Assembly (NCBI RefSeq): GCF_041260155.1
Contig: NC_091931.1
Coordinates: forward strand, 45,519,578 to 45,583,577
Origin: Ptychodera flava
Taxonomy: Eukaryota > Hemichordata > Enteropneusta > Ptychoderidae
Direction of reading: 5' to 3'
DNA length: 64,000 nt
Both the position numbers and the translations under genes were made by a program. Shown piece by piece: positions 39,020-51,790 of the stretch. Position 1 is the stretch's first letter, and each line of letters begins with the position of its first letter. The notes below the pieces were generated by a model. It was given only the letters and a program-made list of their open reading frames with translations. It ran no database searches and was not told the origin of the DNA.

Positions 39020-39350
39020 TACTTAAACTTTTGCTCAAACTTTCAACAATGAAACCTTCAACCATTATCCCGGTCAAATCAAAAATAAAAGTTAAGGGTC
39101 ACCGTGCAAAGTTTAGTACTCGAGAAACAAATTACCAAACATTTACCGATATATGAAATTCAAAATGGCAGCCACCCCTTTGTTAACTTTACTGGTATAG
39201 GGAAGAATAAAATTTTCGATTTTCAAATAGACGACGAAATTTTTTCTTACTCGAAGAGCTTTAAAATGAGCCCCCACAAGCGATAGACCAATAAAGTACT
39301 GAAAAATAATTGAGAGTCCGAATATCTGTCCCCGAGGCGAGTTCTACCTT
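39020..39350. repeat. Dispersed repeat R1, copy B
   Basis: Shares ACTTAAACTTTTGCTCAAAC, then TGCAAAGTTT with GAAACAAATTAC, then AAATAAAATTTTCGATTTT, then AAAATGAGCCC, AGACCAA and TTGAGAGTCCG with 63,665-63,985; a third, more diverged copy is near 8,010-8,250. Non-coding, family unknown. It lies just upstream of the uncharacterised gene at 39,550. Confidence 0.75.
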
Positions 39351-39549
39351 GGGTTCCGCGCCATGGCGAACGGTTAGGCATTGCAGCATCGCGGAAACGA
39401 CAAGCCTGCTCGAGATAGGCAGCGCGCGCTCTCGCTCGATTCGCGAATTTACCGTTCAATCTCTGGAGCTTGTTTTTTATTTGTTTGTTTGCGTTTGAGG
39501 AAAACGAAAAACACGTTACCGGTGTTAAAAGTAGTGAAAGTTCGAAGCG

Positions 39550-42484
39550 ATGTACAGACGATGGAATAAGCCAGTTTCGACGTCCGAGTACCGTTATTTC
39601 CGTGAATTACTGACTTCGATTGGTCGCAGATCGAAGCAAGAAACAGGTTACTGTGTGACAAGGAGCCACAGTGACTGTACAAGAAACATCGAACCAGCCG
39701 ATATGACATTCGAACGAAGACACAACATTCATGAGACGATCGATTTTAGTGAAGATATTGGAAAAACAGAAGGAATTAGACAGGTGTGAAGACCGGGTTA
39801 CAGAGAACATCTATTCTTTTGTGCAAATTATCATTATTCCCGAATACTTTAAAATTTACATTTTTTAGCAAGGACGCAATTCGTGAAAAAGATATTACAG
39901 GCCTAAGTAAAATGAATAGTTTCTTGCGCCGGGGAGATGTAATTTATGTGGTGCTAGGTCTTAAACAGAAGGTATAGAGCAATAATAGTAAATTTAATTA
40001 TTGTTAACTCTCAAAATAAGAGCTCTGAAGTCGTCTTGATCACTTCATACACCACGTTTATATATTTTCACATAGTATTTACGTATGAGTCACAGTGAAC
40101 TGTCTACAAAACTCGTTGAAAACTGATTACATGTACTTGGAAAGCGATACCGATGCTTGAATAAGATTCATTTTCTATCGTTAGCATTTCGATAAAGGCT
40201 CTGTAGAATGATGATGAATTTTCATCTGTCGGGCAGCAAATTTCATTTTTTAAATAGTACTTTTTCCTTGTGTCTGTGTCTGTTTGCTGTTACAATGTTT
40301 GTCAGCTTGTGGAAAGTTTGAAACGAGATAAATACATAGCAGAAGCTCTTGGCTACCAGCAACAACTTTCACTGAAAGAAAACAATCGTGCGATCTGCCA
40401 ACTCCAGGGACAAGTGAACAGACTAGGTATGAAATTCACACGATGTTGGACAAAAAGTGACATTGGACAATGATGGTGGCTTTTGGTACCGTGGTGGCGT
40501 CCTTTTCCTGACCTGTCACACAACAACTAACTTAGCAAAGGGAGCCGTCATTATTTACGGCCTGGGGGTCGGGGAAATTTCATCGGGTACTCTGAAATTT
40601 CGAGTAACCCCCCTCCCCTTACCAACCACGATGAATTTGAGTAACCCCCTCTCTAACTCAGAAATTTTAACTGATTCCCCCCTTAGAAAAGTAAATACCG
40701 ATACATCATGATGTATTCATTAAATTGATATAAAATACGGCAATAGTAAAGACCTTTCAAATCCTGATGTACCTTGCTAGATTATTTAAGCAATAAAGCA
40801 CACCCAGCGACGGTATACCACGAGATTTTGACCAGTCGACGACATATATGCACGAGCGATAGCGAGTGCATATATGAAGTGAACTGGTCAAAATCGAGTG
40901 GTATACAGTCGCTTTGTGTGACTTATTGCTATTAAATCATAACAGTATATTGAAATTCTGGCGTGGAACTTCATAAGAGGACTTTTACTCAAGCTGAGAG
41001 CTCGCGCGCATGCCAGCCGTGGTATATCGCCAATATACCACGGTTGTTTTCGCGTCTCGACCAATGAGATCGCTGTATTTGCACCATCAATATACTGGTA
41101 TGATATATTATCGGTTATAAGATATAATATCGGCTATCTCATGACGGTTGAAAAAGGTGAAACCAACAAAATGAAATTTGAAGTGACATCAAAATACAGA
41201 TATAGAAGCTCACGCTATGACCAGTATCAAACCATATAGTATTGTTTAATTTGGATGGGATTCATGACAGTTTTCACTAGCCTAGGGTATCTGACTTGGC
41301 AGAATTTGAAAGTACAGGGAGAACACGGGAGAGGCTGAGGGGGAAAGTATCAGAGGGACTGTCCCTTATCTTGCATGGAAAATTTTGAGAAATTGATGTA
41401 TGCAATGCTGCAGTCTGGTGCAATCTGAGATGTGTTTTTGATTTGTCTTTTACTGGTAAAACTGTTAGAATACCTCACGGGGAGTGCACGAGAGGGGAGT
41501 GTCCCCCTTTCGCATCGGAAATTTTGAGAAATTGATGTGGAATGGTGCAATCTGAGAGGTGTTTCAATTTATTTCGCACTAAAAATTGAGTAACCCCCTC
41601 TTCTTCCTCTCCACATTTGAACAACCCCCTTTAAGTTTTCAATTTGTTGAGTGACCCCCCTCACATTCCTCCGACCCCCAGGCCGTAAATAATTACGGCT
41701 CTCTAAACTTAGTACAACTACTACTACTTTTAAGAATTAATGATCGGTCGATGACGCTTGAGCATGACCAAACGAAATTTTCTTCACCGGCTGATAATTA
41801 ACATAATGTGTGCGATTTAACGGAAAGATGAAGATTGTTGTCTGAGAGACGACATACCAAGATAAAAATTGTAAGTCATATCGGCAAAAGCTTGGGCTAC
41901 TTCATTTAGGAATGGTTCAACATAATTTTCTTTTTCGTGATATTTGTTTGCACAGAAGCTAGGGTCAAGAACGCAGAAAGGAACACCTTACTGACTTATG
42001 AATACGTCGATAATTTGAGCGTCACGTCCGGTTGTGCGTACGTCGACTGCGGGAACAACTGCCCGACATGTGCTGGTGTTGACTGTCGGAACGCCTATCA
42101 TCGAGGAAAATGGTTTCATCTATTGTTGACATCACAAAGGTAATAAATGTAAAGCAGTCACTTCTAAACAATATACTTATAACACTGGAACGATAACAGA
42201 TTCTAAAACATCGACAGTATGGACAGTGACGATGATAATGATACATGGCTGGTCATCATTATCAGACGATGGCCGTTATCATGATGATAATAATCGGATG
42301 TCTGCATCAACACTGCTGTTTTTGTCACTGCTGCGTGCTTTGAATAATATCTTACAGCGCTGTACATGTGTACTTTATTTTCTTACTCATCAGAGACGGT
42401 AAGACGGACTATTTGCCGACGGGGGTCGTTTTATGTTCCTTGGAGTGTGTAGGTCTGTACATTCCTCTTAACTTTAAGATTTGA
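39550..42484 (+). CDS. Uncharacterised coiled-coil / Cys-rich protein
   Basis: I do not recognise this protein. Proposed exons: 39550-39783, 40306-40426, 41956-42139, 42394-42484 (TGA), GT-AG with agreeing phases, 209 residues. The ATG is preceded in frame by a TGA 15 bp upstream, which supports the start. Residues 1-78 are basic and polar without a signal peptide. Residues 79-128 (LVESLKRDKYIAEALGYQQQ onward) look like an amphipathic coiled coil. A cysteine cluster follows at 145, 150, 154, 157, 162 with spacing Cx4Cx3Cx2Cx4C (core CGNNCPTCAGVDC), possibly zinc-binding. The first three exons are the stronger part. The last is doubtful: a second donor-like GTAAGA lies at its very start and no nearby polyadenylation signal is seen. 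TIR element 3 sits in intron 2. Confidence 0.6.
40540..41703. mobile_element. Non-autonomous TIR element, G/C-run group, copy 3
   Basis: Left GGGAGCCGTCATTATTTACG then GCCTGGGGGTCGG; right CCGACCCCCAGGCCGTAAAT then AATTACGGCTCTC, complementary over about 35 bp. Units GAGTAACCCCCTCT plus an AT-rich spacer occur next to both ends, C runs on the plus strand both times. The flanks are AAA left and TAA right, so the duplication is imperfect. Internally: palindrome D, a smaller palindrome (CCGTGGTATATCGCCAATAT region, about 41,020-41,045), and two copies of AAATTTTGAGAAATTGATGT with GCAATCTGAGA (about 41,380 and 41,520). Confidence 0.85.
40798..40920. repeat. Snap-back palindrome D inside TIR element 3
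   Basis: CACACCCAGCGACGGTATAC (left) pairs with GTATACAGTCGCTTTGTGTG (right). Inner arms pair through ATTTTGACCAGT/ACTGGTCAAAAT and CATATATGCACGAG/CGAGTGCATATATG (one mismatch), around the centre CGATAG. Confidence 0.88.
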
Positions 42485-45400
42485 AGTCTATGCGACTATC
42501 ACATCGGTTTTTGTTACAATGCAATGCTGATCACAATAGCGTAACTTTGTGTGTGGTGAGGACGTCAACAAGTGAAGACAAAAATGCCATTTTCCCGGAT
42601 GAATCGCTTGAGTTTCGATAGTATTAAATCAAGTGAAAGATTTTCAGTTGCATTTATCTCGAAAATCGTCTGTCTATAAAAAGCTAAACATTTTGAAGGG
42701 TGGTGTCATTTAGATTCTTTGTTTCGTGTCTTCCCGTTTTTCTTTCATCTCAACCAGGGTAAAGAAAACACCCATTTGCCACCCTTCATTGTAATCACCA
42801 ATTATATAAAAAAACAAAACAAAACATATAAACGTCACTCTTACAGACTGATTCAACTGCATGAGACTGAGAGATGCTCCTCACAACTAAATTACTGTAA
42901 TGAAGCAATAGCGGAACGCCCTCATTCGGCAACTTTATTGCAGCTCAGTGATCTCGCTGCCTAAATTTGTGCACTTTTTTTTCAGCACACTATATAGAGA
43001 CGGCAATAATGAGGACACACAGACAGGACACAGACGGCTAACACGTTCGTTTATGACGTCAGAGATCAGAGAGTCTGATGGGCATGCGCAATATTTCGAA
43101 AACATTTACGACTATTAAAAACGAAGGCCCGTACCTATCGAACCTAAGACATGTAACTATTAAACGGGCAGCTGTATCGGATGGAAGACAATCACATTTT
43201 ACAGAAGGAAACAGAATACTTTGTAACCCTGGAACCGGAAAAAGATACACATTTTATGTCTACGTAAATCCTGTTATATATATATCGATAAATATATTTT
43301 AATCACCTTTAAGAACGTTTAGCCGATATATCCGATATTTTAACCATCATGCTCATGTTAGATGTTTTACCGACAATACCATTTATATTGCGATACAGCC
43401 GTCATACAACTATACCGTGCATGAAGTGGCGACATCGCTAGGCCTCGGTTCATGCGATTAAATTAAAATGGACAAAATCGCTGTCTGTGGAAATTATTCT
43501 TGTCAACTTCAAAAGTTTTACGGAGTAGAGTGTATTGATGAGAACTTGTAAAAAATGCTGATAGTCAGATCAGGAAGGCGTACCTTACGCTCCGCTCACA
43601 GACAAAACAGGTAAGGAAAATGGTTAACTGAGCGGAGTTCAAGTCTTTGCAAGAAATATGCACCAATGAACTGACTGATTCTTTGCAAATCATCGCTCAG
43701 ACTAGAGTCAAGTTGGATGATGTTTGGCACACGTGATGTATGTTCTGTATTATTTGAATTTATTGTTGCATATTTATGAGTAATTTGACGGAAAACAAAC
43801 CAATATCAAGCACTCTCTCTCGTCAAAGTTTTCTCAAACCTTCACAGGGAGAAGTAGTTTGATTTTCCAAACAGAGAAACTGCTGCATCAGCTGCAGCTG
43901 CTCTTGGTCAGATTTGCCATGCACCATGTGTACAAGGAGAGTAAGGATATTTTTGGTGCCAATGTAGTGACAAATAGTCAAGAAACTAGTAAGCCGCTAA
44001 AAAAGTTAGATGTGGAGCGGTAGAATTGATTTTCACGACGTTGCGCCTTACTGAGATAAATAGCGCCACAAATTGTGACATACGCTTTGATTCTCTGGCG
44101 AATCTACAATATCAATGTAAAACAGACTGACAGGCTTGGCAGTGGCATTACTCACCGATGTAATTGGATATTATTTTTCAGCAAATGTGGTCTTCTAACG
44201 GCGATGTTACGTCTTTCCTATCTCTTGAACCATTAGTAAAATGTGAAAATTGGTGTGTCCACCGAACAAACCAGTGCCCCCTCTAACCACGTTCCATGCC
44301 AATTGATCAGCGGTTTAGCCTACTTACGAAAGCGATCCTTGCTACGACCGCTGATCACGCGACGAGAACGAGAGCTGCTGTTCAGTAAATGACAGTCACG
44401 GTCACAACCATAACTAGAACGAGCACCGGTATCGGTACTCTTGTCTCACATCTCTCAAGACACGGAGGATGGTAAACTTATATGTCAGTCTCACTGTCTG
44501 CTTTATCATGGGCTTTACATGAATACAAAGAAAGTGGTGTTAACATTTGAGAAACTATAATTAAGAAGAGACATTAACACGTTCTTCGGTCAGCAGAATG
44601 GATTTTACAAAAACGATGCAAAGGGCTTACCATGCAATGAAACAATGCTATCACGATTCACGACAAAGAGGAGTTACGATCGTTTGAATTGATGAAATAT
44701 AAATGAGAAAAAAATGGTCAAATAAATTTAAATTATTAATTCGTTCTCTGTTCACACCATGTACTGTTCGGAATGTATCACATTTTTCAACTTTGATCGT
44801 CACGTACGTTTTGAAATTTCAACACCTGCTTGTGACAGTAGAGTGGCGTTTCTTGCAATAGATATCTTAAAAGTCGAAAATTAATATTGAATTTGCACGC
44901 GCCTGTCATATAAATCACCTTTAAGCCTTTCCCTTACAGAATTCTTCTCATCGTTAGTTTTGTGGTCTTTTATTTTGTTGGAAGTTGGGGGGGGGGGTAA
45001 TTTTTTCGTGGTTTGATGAAAAGGATGTAAAGTAGCTTGTTCCTTCCTTGATGGAATGAACACATGTCAGACGTCGATGCTAATGCGCTATGTTCAAACG
45101 TGACGATATTGAGAGCGCCGCCATTGTTCAATGCAGAGGGTACACTTTATTACTTCAACATGATAAAGAACAACATTTAGCATGCGTACAGTGCTGTTGA
45201 TGATACTGGAAATTCTCTTGACACTATGTCACGAACTGTTGCATTGGCAGAGTATTGCATTTTGTGATTTCGGTCATTAAGCTCATCGTCGAATTGAGTT
45301 TTGAATCATTCATAAGAAAAGGTTCTGAGGCCGAATGAAATGAAACAATTGAGTTGTCCGCCTATGAAATTGTAAACCCAACACTGAAATGGAAGCATGA

Positions 45401-46436
45401 TTGAAAAATTTCCCCTTCCCATATATTTTCCAGGTCAGTGACTATTCCCATAAAATGAACAAGACTAGTAAAGCTGATTAGTAATTGACTTCTATATTTT
45501 ATGTTTTCCCATGAAAATAATGGCAATGGAAAAATACAAGTTGTCGATTAATTACGCATAAAGCAATAAATCATTGGCTGTTAAAGGCGTGAAGACGAAA
45601 ACTGTGCAAGAATAATCAGCCGAGCAAAAGCCAAGTGGAAAGGGGAAGTGTGCGGCGTTGTATTGTAGAATGTTATTATCGCTCAGTTCCGTAACAGAGT
45701 CCCGTCATCCTGGTTGAAATGTGCACAATCATGCTCCCTACGAAGGGCAGAGGCACATTTGCTCTGTATCTGATGAGATCTGAAGTTCAAATGACTTCTA
45801 CAAGAACTCAAATTAAACTCATTAACTCATCAGTAACTCCACACAATATATCAGCCCTCAGAGCTCGGCGTTCCATTGACAAGCAGATGAGGATCCGTTG
45901 ATCAATCGATCCGATCGGATAGAGCTAAGCTTGGGTTCATCGGTCACTTTAGGTCAGCGTCAATAAGGAAACTAGTCGCCCCTCTACCCAGGCGATGAGA
46001 TATCAGCGGATATACAGTTGGTGTCTAAATGTCTAAATGGGTAACTTACACTCAGTTGTCATTCAGGACGCGAGGCAATTACGCTGCAAAAGAAGTACTG
46101 GGCTTTCTCTTCATCAGAAAAAATCGAATAATCCATTTATTATTAAAAGTTGCTAGGGCGATATCATCTCACTGTTGAAGGTAAAAATTGCCCATTATGT
46201 TTTAAGGTTTCTCAAGGTAAGTAATTTACGGTACATTTTATTTCTGGTAGATGAAATAAAATGAAGCCGTCATTTTTCTATCAGGCTGAGCATAGAGGCT
46301 GAAGAAGAATTCGGAAAAGTTTTCCGATTTCTCAAAGTTATCTGGCTACCGGTTATAATGATATACTAGCAAAATGCAGCCTCAGACAACCCTCAAGCCG
46401 AGTAGGGGAAACAGAGCGACAAATACATATTGACAG

Positions 46437-46560
46437 ACAGACAGAAACATCGAGAGAGACAAAGAGAGAGAGAGAGAGAGACAGAGATAGACAGGCAGGC
46501 AGACAGACAGACAGACCGCAACAGAAACGTAAACAGACAGAGATGGAGAGATACAGAGAC
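46437..46560. repeat. Purine-rich (CAGA/GA)n low-complexity region
   Basis: Mixed GACAGACAGA and GAGAGAGA units. Open frames here on either strand come only from the repeat. Confidence 0.85.
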
Positions 46561-46852
46561 AGGCAGAGGTAAAAGAATGAAAGGGAAGACCAAGGATGAC
46601 GAAGCTTATATTTTTGAATATAGATGTAACTCTTCAGTGCATAATTACATACCGAATATATTTCTTTTGAAGCCATCGACACATGTTAATATTCAATATG
46701 ATAAGCCAAATGACGTCATCTGAAATGTCGAATCATTCAAGCGTAATATTGTCTCTGCTTCGTTTGAGGTCTATACACAGTTATTAAGTACAAATTGACC
46801 GCCTGTATTAGATTGTTCACGTATTATATCGCATTTGTGTTCAGTTACAATC

Positions 46853-46854
<2 letters not shown>

Positions 46855-46891
<37 letters not shown>

Positions 46892-46903
46892 GAAAGAGAG
46901 ATG
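46855..46903. repeat. (GA)n microsatellite
   Basis: About 16 GA units (46855-46887), then decayed GA-rich sequence. Confidence 0.9.
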
Positions 46904-48509
46904 GGATAAAGATGTAAAGATGGGATGAACGAAAAATTGCGACCCACAAATTGTGTCGTGAACAAAGGAAGTAAAGTGAACCATACTGGGTAAAACGGAA
47001 TTACAACCAAAACTGAGCGAACTTTTGGAGGCAAAATGGAAAACTCAAAGAATGCCAATAAAAATATAAGTGGATTATTCTCCAAGCATAACATACATAT
47101 AATTCCTGACTCTCTCGTTTCAGGAAATTCCTCTCGCAACAGGAAATATCAAAATAAATATATCATAAAAATATTAAAACCCAAAAGGGGTGAAGACATA
47201 CGCACAAAGACATACGCATAAAACACGCCATATTTGCAACAGATTTTGACTACTGATACAACCTACTACAGTAAGCGGTTGGGTAAACTAGATTGTACGG
47301 TACATTGTTAAGTTTGGATCGACCATTTCCTAAATAACTTGGTCCATGTCTCCGACAAAGTTTCTTGGAGGACAAAGGCAAGGACTGGAAATGCTTTATA
47401 ATATTTGAAGATTTATATAACACTCTTATTACACACATAGCTGGCATATTCAAGTTCAAGTCCTGTATGAGAACAGTTTGTGATAGTTGTTTATATCGTT
47501 GTTATATCTCCAAACTGAAAAACTAAGGAGACATGCTGTCAGGTTACCGTCAGGTTAAGCTGTTTTTATCAACTCGACTTTCATGATCGTTGACACATTC
47601 ACTGTCTTCATTAATTCTACTATTCGCCTTAAGAGTCTTTTTTTTGTGAATTTACTTATTCATTGTGTTTTGATTTTTTTAAGTTACGAACTTCAAGGAC
47701 CACAGCTTCCATCTGGCGGTTTATCCAAGGACATTCCACAACCCGAGAGTAATTGCCCATTTTTATTTCTTTGTCTTTCCGGTGTTCATTTCTAAATGAC
47801 TCTAATCAAACCAAAGTATTAGATGCTGCACCTGGCTTTCAAAGTATTTTAATAAGTTTAGTAATCTCCCAAGTGATGCACTGTCGGCATATTTGACCAT
47901 GCTCACAGTTTGAATTTGCAATACGAGGATGCACGATGTCCACGACACATGCATACAGATGACCCAACCGATTGACAATCATTTCGCTCTGTCACCAGTT
48001 GTCATGAAATCTAATTAGGACAGCATGATAGAATCCACGTACACTTTATTAATCTCTGACAAGTGGCCGTGCAGTATTTAAAAGTTAAATGAAGTGTTTA
48101 TTCAACAAATTAAATACGAACACGCGAGTCTTTCTGCGCGATATATGTTAGCAGGAGCGAGTAAAAACTACAGCGACATCCTTCACAATTGGACCTTGAT
48201 TCGACTCCTCTGGTCACAATACGTGTGAGCAGAAAAAAAGAATAGTTAAATCAGTAGGTTAGCTGGACTAAAAAGTCGGAGAAATTTTACAATTATTGGT
48301 ACCTTCTGTCTTTCCCACTCTTCATTTTGTTATGACGATTGAATAAAATAGCTAGGTATTCTAATTTTAAGTCAAAGACTGGCATGTGAAAACAGAGACA
48401 CTGTCCCTCCGCAGATGTAGGGTGACACTGTAGCAGTCTTGAGCAGACGGAGTCCGATACCGACGCATGCGCAACTGAAACTCTCAAATGAAAAAAACTT
48501 TCAACGTTA

Positions 48510-50015
48510 GGCTGCATTCACAAACATCTCTCAGTGGAGGGGTGGTGACAGAATTGACGGGGGAGGGGGATTTGAAAATATCAAGGGTATGTTGGGAGCA
48601 TTTGAAGAGATTTTGGGACCTAAAAGGGGTAACTCCAAACAAAATTGTCTAACATAGATATGTGTTGGATTGTCATTTTATAGCTTTAACGTTTGGCGAA
48701 TATTTGGGAGGTTTTGTTTTGTATATAGACCTATACAGAAATTTCTTGTTCTACTCCCTGAAGCGTGATGAAAAGTCCAGTTTTTTAAACTTATTATCAC
48801 AGCACAGCCATATGTGTACAGTCAGCATTGTTATTGATTACAATTGAATTCAAGTCCAGACTAGAATTCATTTGTCATCAATAATAATGATTACAATCTT
48901 TATACATATACAGAGTATTTGCCAAACAGAATATTTGTTATGTCACCAGGGAAAATACTTAATAGTTTACCCATCGACTTCCTTGAGATGTGAATTAATA
49001 TTTTTGGGTGAAATTGAAATATAATATATATTGTCCACATCTGCACTTTCAAGTACCCTATTCTAATCAAGTATATTTGTATCACTTGTCAAACACTTAT
49101 AAGCAGATTTAGCTAGGTTAGTGTTTAAAAAATCATTCATAGTTTTCTCATAGAATGCCACATATAGTGAATCAACACTTTCGATGAAATTCCAAAATCA
49201 AATTTCTTGTGAACATGTGCTCTTGTAACCATCCTATTCTAATCACTTACATTTATATCAATTATCAAACGTATATAAGTGTAAATATATTGATAGTTCT
49301 ATATTGGTGAAAAATTGTTCATTGTTATCTCATAGGCTACCATGTATGATGGATTAGTAGTGTATGATTTTCGGTGAAATTCCAAAATCAAATTACTTTG
49401 CACTCGACACCACCCTATTCCAATGAAGTACATTTGTGTCAGTTTTCAAATGTCTATAAATGCACAGATATTGCTAGTTTTATATTGGAAAAATATTGTT
49501 GATAGTTTCCTCACAGACTGTCACGTATGAAATCCTAAATCAAATTTCCTGTATTACACATACACTTTTTACCTCCTACTTCAAGCCAAATACATCATCA
49601 ACCATATATAAATGCACAGATATAGCTTGTTTTTAGGTGGCAATCGTTAATAGTTTGCCCACTGGACTCCCATGTATTATGATTTGATACTTTTGGATGA
49701 AGCACAATATCGACCTCATTTTCCCTTCGTAATAAATGGTGACCCCTTACCAATGCATGCGTGACATTTTATGAACCTTTAAAACTGCTTGCGCAAAAAA
49801 AAAGAATTGCGACCCCCCCCCCCACCTTACCCCACACCAAAAACGCTGGCATTCCCCACCTGGAATTTTTGTCCAGTCCCTTGGAGGGGGATTTCATAAT
49901 TATAGCAAGTCAGAAAGGGCATTTGAACGCATTTTGAGTTTGTTACGGGGGCGTTTGAAAAACATCAGAAAACGTTTTTTGGATCTCCTCTCCAGAGGTG
50001 TTTGTGAATGCAACA
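48510..50015. mobile_element. Non-autonomous TIR element, G/C-run group, copy 4
   Basis: Left GGCTGCATTCACAAACATCT; right AGGTGTTTGTGAATGCAACA, complementary with few changes. TTA precedes the left end; TAG follows the right. Next to both ends are G-rich units on the plus strand (GGGGGAGGGGGATTTGAAAA left; GGAGGGGGATTTCATAATTA and GAAAGGGCATTTGAACGCAT right). A GACCCCCCCCCC run (about 49,811) lies further in. Between them are about four tandem copies of a 165-180 bp unit (49,040-49,680). No coding capacity. Confidence 0.8.
49040..49680. repeat. Tandem repeat, unit about 165-180 bp, inside TIR element 4
   Basis: Landmarks CCTATTCTAATCA plus ACATTTGTATCA recur near 49,055, 49,230 and 49,412, with a weaker copy near 49,575. 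Each is followed by TATAAnTGCAnAnAT and later GATGAAATTCCAAAATCAAA. Confidence 0.8.
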
Positions 50016-50544
50016 TAGTCAAATAAAGATCACTTTCAGATTCCGCTCATACATAAAGACGCCATTGGGTGCAAAAATATTCAAAACTAGCATCGATTTA
50101 GCAGTAAATGGGTAAATGTTCATTGCGGCTATTAATTTTCACGTAGGCCTACTGTGTCTTTATGCCATGGAAAGCTTGTGCTCTAATTAATCTTTCGATT
50201 TTGTTCCCCAAATTCATTTTCGGTGCGTGACACTGTAGTGTCTAATTAGGTCGATATTGCGAGACGCCACATGCATATACTGAATGGCCGAGTTGCTGAC
50301 AGATGCAAGATTTACTGAACTCCATCACGAATGATACGGCTGCCTTTACAGCTGAACAGAATCTACGTAAAAGTCATATCTAAAGTGACTGTCGCACGTA
50401 GACGAGCCATATCAGTATCACAAATAATCCATAGACTTTGAAAGAAAATGGACCCCGAAAATATTGGCATGTCTAATCTATCATTGTAGCTATATCTCTA
50501 ACTGCCTCCCTGCCCAATCGATCGAAGTGAGATCAATCGATCCC

Positions 50545-50880
50545 GTATGTATGTATGTATGTATGTATGTATGTATGTATGTATGTATGTATGTATGTAT
50601 GTATGTATGTATGTATGTATGTATGTATGTATGTATGTATGTATGTATGTATGTATGTATGTATGTATGTATGTATGTATGTATGTATGTATGTATGTAT
50701 GTATGTATGTATGTATGTATGTATGTATGTATGTATGTACGTACGTACGTATGTATGTATGTATGCATGCATGCATGCATGTATGTGTGTATCTATCTAT
50801 CTTCTATTTATCTATCTATCTATCTATCTAGCTATCTAGCTATCTAGCTATCTAGCTATCAAGCTATCTAGCTATCAAGC
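50545..50880. repeat. Graded tetranucleotide array (GTAT, GTAC, GCAT, ATCT, AGCT)
   Basis: About 48 GTAT units, then three GTAC, three GTAT, about four GCAT, then ATCT and finally alternating ATCT/AGCT units to about 50,880. The change of repeat unit is stepwise from left to right. Confidence 0.95.
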
Positions 50881-51470
50881 TATCTATGTTTAGCTATGTT
50901 TCCATGTATCTATGTAAGCATGTTTGTTTGTATGTGTGTAACTATGTATTATGAATCTATGTATGCATCTATATACTTATTGTAACATGTAATATGCATT
51001 TTACACCGCAATTGATGAATGCATTTTGTTATCTCTGTGATGATCTCAGTGGTTGCTTTAGTTCGGTAGAATACCAAGAGGAGTGTGAAATATCCATAAT
51101 GATACCAAACACACAGCTGCCCACGTGTTTCAACTCTATCCCATGGGTTGAAGATATCGATAATTTTATGTAAAATACCTTGTAATGCAACTCATTTTAA
51201 CTCAAATGATGCAAACATACTCCACCATGGAAGAGATTCCACTCGAACTTTCAATCCGTCCAGGCGCCATGCAAATGATATGCAAATCCCTGCATCTCTT
51301 TACAGTCACAAGGTTATGCTCGTTAAAATGAATTTTGAATCGCGTAAGGAAGTGTTGTAAATGGATAGTTTCATCTCAACCAACAAATGTTGTTATCCTA
51401 CTAAGACCACATCAACATAATCGAGAGTGAACAGATATAAAGGTACAAAAAATGCATTTTTAATTACTTT

Positions 51471-51790
51471 ATATTATATTATATTATATTATATTATATT
51501 ATATTATATTATATTATATCATATCATATTATATTATATTATATTATATTATATTATATTATATTATATTATATTATATTATATTATATGATATGATATG
51601 ATATTATATTATATTATATTATATTATATTATATTATATTATATTATATTATATTATATTATATTATATTATATTATATTATATTATATTATAATATATT
51701 ATATTATATTATATTATATTATATTATATTATATTATATTATATTATATTATAGATTAGATTAGATTAGATTAGATTAGATTAGATTAGA
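51471..51790. repeat. (ATTAT)n pentanucleotide array with (GATTA)n end
   Basis: About 56 ATTAT units with local blocks of ATCAT and GATAT, then about seven GATTA units (51,752-51,788). Almost pure A+T. Confidence 0.95.

Larger units (their letters stand above)
42485..48506. other. Intergenic, no gene recognised
   Basis: Six kb with only GA-rich repeats (46.4-46.9 kb) and a G run at about 44,988. Open frames are short, lack splice support and resemble no family I know. Confidence 0.5.

Noticed and set aside
43078-43302. Plus-strand frame of 74 residues
   Set aside because: No splice context, no upstream promoter signal and no recognisable motif.
46353-46682. Long minus-strand frame rich in Ser, Leu and Cys
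   Set aside because: It is the complement of GA/CAGA repeats.
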